Below are positions 11,672-23,600 of a stretch of 64,000 nucleotides of DNA, in pieces. The DNA comes from Ixodes scapularis (taxonomy: Eukaryota; Arthropoda; Arachnida; Ixodida; Ixodidae). Numbering within the stretch: the stretch's first letter is position 1; each line of letters begins with the position of its first letter. The translations under genes were made by a program, and so were the position numbers. Location: positions 43,526,745 through 43,590,744 of the forward strand of contig NW_024609837.1 in NCBI RefSeq assembly GCF_016920785.2, given 5' to 3'. The notes beneath the pieces are model-generated. The model was given only the letters and a program-made list of their open reading frames with translations, searched no databases and was not told where the DNA came from.

Positions 11672-14600
11672 GGGAGCGGGGAGCGGGGAGCGGGGCGGGG
11701 GGCGTTGGCACATCAAACTCTGGAGTTTATTGGATAAATCCGAATTGACCAAAGCTTTTACAGGCGCGTGTTTTTCAGTTTTTTTTAATTCATTTGAAAA
11801 CTTGGAATCCTAGTAATAAGTCAATAATAGTGCAGGTTCCAATAGAAGTTAGATACACGGGCCTTTTGTCTTTAATCTGGGCTGTCGGAAGGTTACCACC
11901 AATCGTGACTGTTTTTTTTATTATTGGTGGTTTTATACTTTTCTTTCAAATCGGTTTGGGGGGGGGGGGAGGGGGAGGGAGGGAGGGAGGGAGGGAGGGA
12001 GGGAGGGAGGGAGGGAGGGAGGGAGGAACTGGTCAGGTAGGCCTGAAAAAGTCCGGGCATTGAAAAATATAATTTCTCTATTTTTGGCACAAGTAATATT
12101 AAGTTTTTCACGAAAGTGAGGGGGATGAGCGGGTAAAGTATGTATAGTGATCTGATTACTGCTTCATTTGTGCCAAACTGCGCCAAAGGGCTTACCCTGC
12201 TACATCCCGCTACATACATATGAATGGATAAAACATTGAGGACGGGGACGTAACAGGACTTCTTTCAAAGAAAGAAGTCCTGTCCTCAATGTTTTATTGT
12301 TTCAAGTATTCATATCTATTCCCCAAGATGCTTGTTTTAAATTATCCTGCTACATTTTACCAGAATGTGGGAAATTTTCGCCACGCCAAAATTGAATTTC
12401 ACTTTAAAGGGATACTACAAAGAATTTTCGGCTCTTATTTCTTGGTTTATTCGTGTTCAAGGGAGCAGTATCACATCAGGAACACCAATATCTTGTTGAA
12501 AAAGATGCGAAAAGAAATTTTAAAATGATTTAAATGATTAGCAAACGGCACCTCGTGGATGTTTGCTAAAGCCTCGTTTGTAATGCCCGTCTAGAAACCT
12601 TGACAGGTTGTGACGATGCCTGTCTCACCTTTAACTTGACTTCATCCCACCTGCTCTCGGGCCACCACCAAAGAAATCACCCATACTTTCTTTTGTGTGT
12701 CCCAGACGTCGTCATTGTCCCTCTAAAAGATTATAGAAGATTAACCCTTCACTCAAAATTCCTACAAAAGCAGCTTTGGGGTTAGTTGTGGTGGGTGGTC
12801 GGGTGGCCGATCGTTTGCGCTTCGGCCGCTTCAGTGGCTGGAACGGCTGGGACATGCCATCGACGTCATCTTTGCCGCAGCTTTGCTCGTCCCGAGACAA
12901 TCTGTGTCACGATTGCGTCGGATGTCAGATGCTCTCCGCTGGCTGCTCTTTGAATGCTTGTCAGAGTGGGCCATTTATAACGAAAGATACAGCCATCAGG
13001 CTCAAAATACAAACGTGCGATTGTCATTTATGGGTATTGTGGATCATATTCAACCTATTTCTGAACACGACGGGTATGTGTCAAATTTCGTTAAAGTATA
13101 CCTTCGAAAATACTGAAAATAAAGATTTCAGGCGTCAGTACCCAACCGGATTGTTATGATATGCTTGTGCGAGTTTTCAGAACTTTCAATTATCACCTCA
13201 AATGGCATACTATTAAATTTGATTTTTCGTCAAACACTGACAGTACTCGGAGGTTTTGCAATAATTCTCATGTTCGTGGTCTGTTCTGGCAGGTTAGTTA
13301 GTTTTTTTTTTAGTGCACTTCTCGTTGCACAGTTGCATACTGCAGTGACCGTGGAGCAGACTTGTACACGTTACTGAAAAAAAGTAACTGATTACAATTA
13401 CAATTACTACAGTCAAAAAAGTAACCGATTACCGTTACTGATTACTGCCTCCCAGAAGTAATTGAACAATTACTGCAAAGTAATTGATTGCTTTTCAAGT
13501 TACTTTCACGTTACTTCTTATTGCGATGACAGAAATACACAAATACACAGTAAAATATTGCGTACACAATTTTGTTTGGTTATTGTTCCCTTTTTTGTTT
13601 TCAGACCCGGACCTTGTCGTGTAGCTGACGCGTCGACCTAAGGAACAAAGCCCACTAAAAAGTCAATAGCGAGTTCCCGCTTCCCGTCGACTTTATCAGC
13701 AATCTGCAACGAGATCCGGAACTCCCCAGCCAAGGCTGGTGGCGCGCTTGTAGAAGAGCGTGGCGCAAAAGAAAAAAGGAGTTGCCGACTAAACCTAGTT
13801 TTTTTTTTTTTTAGATGTTAAAAAAATGTCAATCATTTTTGCTCCATGGCTCAGTGACTATGTTGATTTTTGTGAGAAAAAAAAATTGTGGAATGAAAAA
13901 CGTAATTGGTAATTGTGTAATTGATTTTGTAATTGATTACAGAAAAGAAGTAATTGAATTACTCCGAGCGTTACAGCTTGACAAATGTAATTGAAGCGTT
14001 ACAAAATTACACTTAACTGTAATTGATTACAAGTAATCAATTACTTGTAACGCGTTACATACAAGTCTGCCGTGGAGTAGTCATCGCGATTCTGCGTGTC
14101 TTGCTTCGCCGCAGTGCACCTGTGTGGTCAGGGGAAAGCGCTCCTCCAGAGCGAGACGTGGCACAAGTTCTGACTACCAACTCCGGGATGCTCAGAACAA
14201 ACTCACATTAATGGGCTGCTAAGATTGGCAATCTTGATGGTTTAAAGCGCACGTTGCAAAATAGCTGTGGACGCTCACCGTCAGCACGCACTCAGCTGTT
14301 GCGCGCACAGCTATGGCCGCCAGTGAATACTGCCTATACGATAAACTGTGATATCCTAACGGCATCTTTCTTCAGTCCGAGATTTCGCAAGTATGCTTCG
14401 GTATTGCAAGAATTATATGAAATGTTCTGTAGGTTAATTTTTTTGTTTTGTTTTTCATCTGAATTAAGAATTGCATTTTGCGGATTTCATACCTAAAATA
14501 ACCATCACGATAGTGATGTGCTGTTTTTCATCAGTCATTTTCGTGTTGCAGCGTCTGGTGCTTCTACACACGACTAAACAGCCAGTTCTATGTTTGAGGG

Positions 14601-17600
14601 AACTGCTCCTGGCTGTGCAATCGATGCTAACAAAAGGTTACTCATAAGTGAGAAGGCAAGGTAGATATTGCCTTGTAGTTATACAGGCTTAAACATGAAT
14701 CCTAACATAATTGTAGTGATACGAATGAAAATTAACTGTGCACCTATGTTCCAGAAGTTCCTTTTGCTGGTCCAAAACTGACTTTTGAGTGCTCCAAGAG
14801 CTGCTCCAAAATGGCTCGGACCAATCACATCACTGATGTAGTATACGTTTCATGTCCAATTTTTTTAGCTACTTCATATCTGGAAAATTGTGAAATGTAG
14901 ATTTTTGACGACTTTAGTATTTGAGGTGTCTCAAAAGATTTATTTTAGGATCACCAGCTTCTCAATAAAGTTATTTCTCTCTCTCTTAGGTGTGTAATAG
15001 GTTCTTTTCTATTTCTAGATTTTTTGCGACACCTATGACGTAAAATCAATGAATTATTTTTAACAAGTAAAGGTCCACTAAATTCAGTTCAAACATCATT
15101 ACCTAACTTGGAAACGCTGTTTTGTAGTTCTTTGGCACATGTACATTTCTTGAATATTTCAAATCTCCAATTTTATTGATAAATTTTTTTTTTCTATTTC
15201 TCGAGGGGCATTGTTGTAGTCAGTCCTTGAAAACCCTCTTCTTTATAAACGCTTGTCAGGAAAAGAAAATCACTTGACAAATTGCAGCTCGGTGGACTGA
15301 CAAGGATAGAAAACGAGTGCAGCAGACCTCACAAGACTAAAGGCCATGTAGAGACACAAAAGATTCAGTCTGCGTCACTTGTGCAATGTCACATCAAGTC
15401 ATCTTTGAATGAGTCACTGACATGTTGGTTTACTGTTTTGTCATACCCCAGGGGCTTTAAAGCTGTTTTACAGATTAGGCTAGCATCCTATGAAAACCTT
15501 AAAAAAAACCAACAGACCTAAAGGGGCAGTGCAATGGTATTAACGTTACAAAAATCTGCTGCATGTTATTTTTAGTTCACTTATCTTAGCACAAGTGAAA
15601 TAAAACATGTCTCTCTACCCTGGAATACTGCGATTCTACCGTGTAATTGCAAAGCAGAAAAACATACTTTTTCCCAACCTGCATTTGCAATCGCTCCCTT
15701 CCCCCTCCCAAACTGTCTGGCATGACAACATACAACAAATATTAAACCAGCGCACTTTAGGCACAGTGGTCTTAGCAAGGCTGTCGAATTGCCACCTTCG
15801 TAGAGTGGCTTTTCATAGCGACGGATACAGTAAACTCTCTTCACTAATAGAGAATTTATTTATCTAAAAAATTTTGTTTGTCGTAAACAGTTTAGACAAC
15901 ACATGACAACCCAAAACAAAATTAAGTTTGTCAGGCCAAGAAGTTGTCGAATGTGGACTATTATGCAGGAGATACACGAGCAATGAAAACGGGCACCGCA
16001 CGGCAGTTTTCATAACAACTTGCGTGGATGCTGCGACGTGGACCTCTGCCATGCCGCTATTTCACAGCGTTCGCGCAAGTTAGCCTGGAAATGTCCGCGT
16101 GCTGCCCATCTCTACAGCTAGCCCCGTCGAATGCACTTTTCACCGAGCACCGGTGCACCGCAGAGAAGCAATACCAGCGGAAGCAAGTGCTGCGGGTGTT
16201 GCCCCTTTGCAGTGCACCGGTGCTCGGAAAGACGCGCACTCAACGGGGCCGCGAGAACAAAAAAGCATGGATTACAGAAGAACACCGTTCGAATTGAGCA
16301 GCTTGTGAATACATTAAAAACATGGCGGGACTACCAAAATTTCTTAATTTGTTTGAATAGGCCAGAAGAATGAAATATCCTTTGCTCCTGCTTTTTGCCG
16401 GAACTTCTGCGAGCAACTGCCTGGGTTGCAACACGTGACAGCGCGACACGTTGGCTTTTGTAACGTCTCTTGTCGCCACTTCGGGACCGTTTGCGATGCA
16501 TGGACAGAATGGGACACTAGATGCGCCAGTCGGGGACACGTTCCAGGCGCCGTAGTACAACAGCGTGTGGGTTTCTTGTCGTATTTTGCCCGGATACAGG
16601 TCGGCGGCGTTGACCGTGCTGGAACGTCTTGTGCATCTTTTTGCTTGCAGCCGCACGAGTTTGACGAGTGCCGTTTCGACGTCAGCGTTAACGACTGCGT
16701 GTGGTACCTCCGTGCCGACTGCTTGGAAGAGCGTAACCGATGGGTGGAGGCGCTGGACGCTTACAAGGTGTGTATGTGCACGCAGCCGTCTTGGTACACT
16801 GGCGAATAGGGTGGAATTTTGATATAGGTACTTGAGGAGTAGCTTGCCGGCTAGAAGCCGACTCGAGTCATAATTGAGCGGTTTGCTTCGAGGATTGTCG
16901 GCAGGACGTGTTTCTTACAAAAAGGAAGGGTTGGCTCGAAATCCCGTCTAACTAGCACAGCCTCCATTGGGGCGTGCAAAAGATGCCCGTCATTGGTGTG
17001 GCACGTAAATCCCAATTTGAATTTGTTCTCTGTGCCACCAACAGGTGGACTCTGCGTACGGGAGTGAGAACAGCCTGCGACGCCATGGCTCGGCGCTGTC
17101 GCTGGGGTCGACAAGCGTGTCGTCGCTCAAGAAAGGTCGTGGGCTGAGGGAGAAGCTGTCCGAGATGGAGACCTTCAGGGATATCTTGTGTCGCCAGGTC
17201 GACACACTTCAGGGGTACTTCGACACCTGTGCCTCCCTGGGTGAGTGGAACAACTGCATAACTTGGTTTTGCCACGGTCTTTCAATACTTTCTGGTTTGA
17301 AAACTTTCTATTGGTCGAGGACACTCACTGCTTCCTGGGGACACACTGCCATCCCAGAGAAGAGTTGTTACCCTAAAGGCAGACTGTCACCCCAAGGACG
17401 AACCTCCACCCTAGGGACAAACTATTTCTCTAGGGACTAACTGTCATTTTGGGGACTGATCCCTAGGAAGAAACTATTACCCTAGGGATGAACTGTCATC
17501 ATGAGGACAAGCTAGCAACCTAAAGAACCTAATGAAAAACTGAACCATCCTCTGGTGGTTCAGCGCACACTCGGTGGTAGAAGAGAACCGATTGAACCAG

Positions 17601-20600
17601 TCAAGGAGCCTACAAGGAGAATTATAGTCTTTGACAGGTTAAGAGTTTAGGGGAAGCTCCTCCCACCACTTTTTACTTTAGCAGAGTGAATGCTGGAGAG
17701 GAGGCAACCCTCTCTCCAGCGTTCGCTCTGTTGTACTGTCTGCCATTGCTGGTAGCATCCTAAGCACCTTGGTCAGGCTCACGCAGCCTGCGGCGTTCAA
17801 GGAAACCTCGGTAGAGGCCGCCAAGAGTCAGAATGACGTCACGATGACGTCAAATATGTTGATCACCCCCTCCGGCAACTAGGACGGGTACAGCCGTTAA
17901 CATCCATGTTCCCTCGGGGCGCTCTTTCTGCGCTCAAGCGTAGGGTTCTTGTTTCCACCGCCTCAAAATATGGCGTTACGATCGACTTTGCCGCCGGGCC
18001 GGTGGCCATGGCAACGGCAACGGCGCAACCGGTGCCACCGGTGCAACGGCAGCAACGGTCTCCGACAGCCGCTGAGCGTGATCGTGAGCTCCGAGTGTTC
18101 TGCGGAAAACGTGGTGTTCGCTCGGTCCGCGCTAATTTGACTTCGAAAGTTCTGGTGCTCTCGGAAGAGGATACCTTGGCGCTACTGTTCTGCGAAATGG
18201 TGCGGGAACTCAAACGAGTCGAAAGTCTTGTCGAAAGATGTTCCGAAGCGAGAGGTAAAGTTTCGTTTTTCTTCGCTTTCGTTCCAAGCCCGTTCCATGT
18301 GGTGCAATCCTGGTTGCGATTTTCAGTCTCGTGCGGCAGAAACCCCGTAAACACAGCACTTAGCACACGTTTGTTTTCGTTTTTACTTATGTATGAGCGA
18401 CGTTGCACCTGAAATTTGCAGTCAGATCGAACCGTACCACGTGCTACGCGCACAGGACGACACTGGCATTTTTGGTGTTCTCCTTTTGCTCACAGACCCT
18501 TGCCTTACTTTTTTGGGCAAGCTTGAGTGCTTTCTGGCGTGCATTCTCAATCTGATATACAAGGATGATGTGATGAAGAATCTTAGTGCTTTCATGACAG
18601 AACAGTCGGAGACCTCTGTCCAGCAATCGGCTACAAGTTCTCCAGCTGCTATGAACCCTGGTGAATTTAAAACCTAATTTGAAAATGTCTGTAGCTAATA
18701 GGAAAGCACAGAAACCGTAAAACAAATCATCTATCAGCTGAGTAACAAAAAAAAATTTTTTTTTGTCTACGAAACATTGAAGTTTCTGCTGATCAAAACT
18801 GTGGTGGTGCGATGTCTTCTATAAATGTATATTTCTTTCATTGTGCTCTTTTTTTGCATCTCGTGCTATCTGTTCTATTGTTCCTTAAATTTTATTATCT
18901 GTATTTATCTTACATTTTATGTATGAGATCTGTGTAAATAATAAAGAATGTATGAAAAGTATGTGTGTGCTCCTTGCCTCCTACCCACTTGAGGAGCAGC
19001 TTCTCTGAAGTTGCGCTACAGTGGTTTATGAACAAAGATATAAAAAAAAAAGCCCCAGAAGACGAGAATGAAATCGACGAGAAATTAAATCAAGAAAGCG
19101 AACGGGGGGGGGGGGGGGGGGGGTAGCGAGTGGACGCGAACCGGACGCCCGGAACGAGACAGGACAACTTGCGCCATCTAGGGGCAAGTAGGGGCGGCCC
19201 GGTTGAGGCGGCGATTGCAGCGCCATGTTTTGAGGCGGCGGAAACAAGAACCGTACGCTTGAGCGCAGAAAGAGCAGAAAGAGCGCCCCGAAGGAGCATG
19301 GATGTTAACGGCTCTACCCGTCTTAGTTGCCGGAGGGGGTGATCAACATATCTGACGTCGCCGTGACGTCACCCTACTTTTCTCTTTCTTTTTCGCTCAT
19401 CGGTCGCTCTTTTCTCGCTTCTTCGCTCGCTCGGGCGCCCGGAGCGCGTTACAATAGCCAAGGCTACGGCTGCGCCGGCCTGCCTTGGTGTTGCCAAGCT
19501 CCTAAAAAAAAAGTTTTTTGTTTTGTTTAGCTGAGGAGTCTGCGATCGAGGACGCGACCACAGCGTCCAAAGAGGCACGGGGAGATGAGGCCCCAGCTAG
19601 AACGTCGGACCTGCTGCCCTCTCGTCTCAAAGGTGGGTTTTCGGGTAGCCACATTTATTTTGTATCTTTCGCTCTGCACATCAAACTACCAAATGTGTCC
19701 AATTTGAAGTAAAAGTGATTGTGTTGGTGTCAAGACAGCGGTACGTTGATCAGGACCATTGGGCATCTGGTGGCGGGGCTGGGGCTTGAACCCAGGATCC
19801 TTGGGGCTCAGCAGACGAGCCTTCGCTCCTTGTGCTCCAAGCTGCGGTGCGCTAAGACGTTCGGCCACCGGTGCCCCCTAATTTGAAATGCCGAAATGAT
19901 TCTGTGGGGTCGGTTGTTGTACGTGCTAAAGTTTGGGCACTTTTGAAGCCAGACCTTGACAACTAATTGGTTTCTACGAGATAGACTGGATAACCTCAAA
20001 ATTTGAGAAGTAAAAGAAATGTGCCACTACGTTTAGGCTGCATACTTTAAAGACGTAATTTGGTGTTATTAGGTGAAGCCAGTTAGCGTGTGTTCATTTT
20101 GTAAAACTGGTGTAAGTAACCTCATCTTCTATGAGGAGACAAGTACCCATATAGCTGGATAACCTGGGCATACTGAATTAAGGTCCATACAGGATGACTA
20201 ATTGCTTGGCACTGATGCTGGAATAGTTGCACAGCTCCAGAGTGAAGTAGTTGCTAAAAAATAGAAGCAACATTTTCTTTATACGGCTTGAATACAACAC
20301 TTTGTTTAGCAGCATAGCACCAATGCAAAATTTGAGGAGTCAAGCTGGCATAACACAAAATCTGGAGATCAAATATTGTTTTTTTTTTTATAGACAACAA
20401 TGTAAAACTAATGTATTATTTGATTGTAAAAAAAAAAAAAAAATATTGAATGAAACATAGAATTGTCTATGTGATCTGTCATGACACTGTTTGGAGTTAA
20501 TCTTGACCGCCCTTCTTATGTTTGATGGAAAAACTACACATTTGCTATAAGTTTTTTCATTGGTTAACACTTCAAGGTTTCAAGGTTTTTACATGGTTAT

Positions 20601-23600
20601 GACTGATGAAGTTTGAAACTCTATCCATTGACTTCTGCTCGCATTCTGCCAATTAAGCTGTTCCAGGTCAACTTGCAATGCTCATACCCTTGTTACATTA
20701 GCGCTCTCAACTGTCATTGAGCCAAAGACAGTTGACTCAATCACGATCGGCCAGAGTCACACGGCGGCGCCAACTGTTATGGAGCCGCTAACAATCATTG
20801 AGCTGTCCTACCTCAGTTAACTGATGAGGTGGCGGCCTCCGCCGCATTGTTGCTGATGGTCAGCGACAGCCAAGCTCTTGCTATTGCCGAACATTGGGGG
20901 AGGTGTCAAGAAAGTATCGTAGCAGCAAATATTCTCGTAAGAGGTATGATTTGGGGCCAGAGCTGCCACTAAAACGATTGCGGCAAATTGCAAAAGCTCA
21001 CGCTCGCCGAGCGCGACCATTGTGATGTCGGTGCCGATAAGACTTTCGTTTTTTCTCTCGCTTGAATTTGTGTGAAATGTATTGTTTCTTTACTCTAAAA
21101 ATTAAAAAAGAAGTTCATTATGTTTTGTGTTAAACATTTATTATAATAGATGAAAAGTGTGCTTATGATTCCTATAACATTTTAAAAAAGGTAATGTGAC
21201 ATCAGTTTTGGTTTCGTTTCAGTTTCAGCTGGGATCTAAAGTTGGGGTTGTTGGGCCTATGTACCGTGTAACACCTAACAACTTAGTTGAGCTTAATGAC
21301 AGTTGAGAGGGGCCAACGATCGTTGGTTCAATGATCGTTGAGAGCGCTAGTGTAACTAGGGTATTAGTCGGTGCTGTTTGTAATGGCTGTCATTACCCAT
21401 GTTTTGTTGCGAGATACTACAACACAATGTTTTGAGAAAAGATAACAGTTCTCACAGCCCTAAACTGACTTTAGATAAGCAGCACTGTTTTCAGGTTTTA
21501 TCGGTCAACTTCCCGGGAAGTAAAGGTAGTTCCAATAGAGAGCTATCATGTGATTCTGGTACCAGGACAAATTGGAATGTTTTTGCATTTCATTGTAGCA
21601 CATAGAAAACGTAAATAAAGACTAGAAGTCAGTAGTTGCAGTTCGTCTGGGGTCAACACAACGAAGGTTCGTGTTATACAGGGTATTTTGTCTTTAGTCG
21701 GTTTGGAGTTCTTTAACATCTGCAGTGGACACCACAATAAGTGCTGCTACCACAGTCGGCTTCGCTTGCGGAGCCAGCAGAGGCATCGACATGACTGGCG
21801 CTTCTTGCCCGCTTAGTTTTGGTTTGAAGCCATGTACGAAAGAATGACATTTTCTGCCCCATAGTGCCCAGTACGAATTTTTTAATAGAAGTTTCATGGC
21901 CTGGCTAGACCGTAGATCATATGGAGGTCGAGCATTGATTCTCCAAATACATTATGCATTCAAAAATGAAAATATAAATGGTTAATTGAAACTTTTTAGT
22001 TAATTAGCAAAGTGATTACCCCTGTCATCTCTTTTAGTGGCCACCGTGGCCGCCAATTGACCCCATGGCTAAAAAGCCCCAATAGAAAGTCCCTTTTTTT
22101 AAAATTCGGGGCAGTCTAAAATAAAAACACCATTTATGTGCCATTGCCGAAGAAGGCGTGTAATTGATGGGACATGACCTAAACTTGCAGCCCATGGCAC
22201 GTACCCTCCAGTGGATTTTCGCGGAGAAGCAATCACGTTCAAGGCGACGACGGCCGGCATCCTGGCAACTCTGTCTCACTGCATCGACCTCATGGCTCAG
22301 CGGGAGGATGCGTGGAAACGCAAGCTGGAGCGGGTGAGATACCACTTTTTCATCAGATTAAGTAAGACGAATTGATCCTTTTATGCGCGGGTTTTTTTTC
22401 TTACAAGTATGGTATCACATAAAAAATAATTGATGTCATTTCGGAAGGTGTGTATGGAATGTTCATGAGCTTGCAAGACTGCTGTTTATCTGAGATATCT
22501 GTTTATAGAGTCAAATAGCTGAGGGGTTTGATGCACCCCTCCACAAATTGTCTTCTTAGTATTTGTGGCTTATTTTCTAAGTTCTATCACTCTGCTGAGT
22601 GTAAGTGCAGCTTAAGCCGCTTTCAAAGCGAGCTGCTAATTTATTTATTTATTAATTCACAATACTGCTAGCCCTCTCAGAAATGTTCATTTTGGAACAA
22701 ACAAAAGAAGAGAAAAAAGAACAAGAACTGTACAAGAACCAATCACCACAAATTGCTTGCATGGGTTTATATAGGTGCAAAAATTCCTCCCAGATTCGTG
22801 CAATCCAGCAACGCTAAATGGCAAATCTGACTTCATTTGTTGCAGCGAAGCTGGCGAACTACAGACGCAAACACAACTGCAACCCTCGTAGCCATGTTAA
22901 TCTAAGAAGCAACAGGATGCGTGTGAGGGAAACGGTGTGCAGAAACCTTTCTCCCGTCACTGACAGCTGAAAATACTGCATGCTTATTACGTGTATTCTT
23001 ATGCTTATCTTTTGGAGCTCTTTTTGCAGAAACCATATTCACTGAGTTCTTGTCCGACTCTTGTCATGAATACGCGAAAACGAAAATCAGAAGCATCCCC
23101 CGTTTATGCAGCATCTTAATTAGCGCGCCGCACTACACTTTCGTTTGCACGTGGCTTGTCGCTTTCAAAACGAGGAGGACTTTGCTGCTTGTCACTTTGA
23201 GACCAAGGACCGGGCAGAGGGCCGTGCTTATCTTATCTCTATCTTCTCTTCTCCAGTTTTCCACGCCGCTGGTGCAAAACTCGTCTGTCGGGGGAGGGGA
23301 ATCAGATAGAACGGTGCTCTCAGTGGCATCACGTTTTTCCTCGGTTGGCTCCCGTGACTGATTAGACGCACAGTCTCGAGTTCGCGGGTGCAACGCCGAT
23401 GATGGCTCCGCTTTGCCAGCGCCGCTTCTCCGCCAAGTTGGCCAGGCTCTGCTCATGCGTCCTGGTGTGCCAGATTGGCTGCCCGGAGTCCGAAGCGGCA
23501 GAGGTAGTCTCTCTGTCATCGCGCGGCAGTGCGGCGGCGTCGTGTTACGGGTCTTTAAATGTCACCTTCGGCTTTACTTTTCTTGTTTTGCATTGTTGCT

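Noticed and set aside
17325..17530. Regular 19 bp repeats as a CRISPR or operator array
   Set aside because: Degenerate head-to-tail repeats without spacers, inside an intron.
17045..18254. 18008-18254 as an internal CERT exon between exons 3 and 4
   Set aside because: Entering from exon 3 (phase 1) at the available acceptor gives a stop after a few codons; exon 3 to exon 4 joins cleanly without it.
19735..19882. Functional tRNA-Ser gene
   Set aside because: Box-like elements are present, but the arms do not clearly pair and the tail extends as in a SINE.
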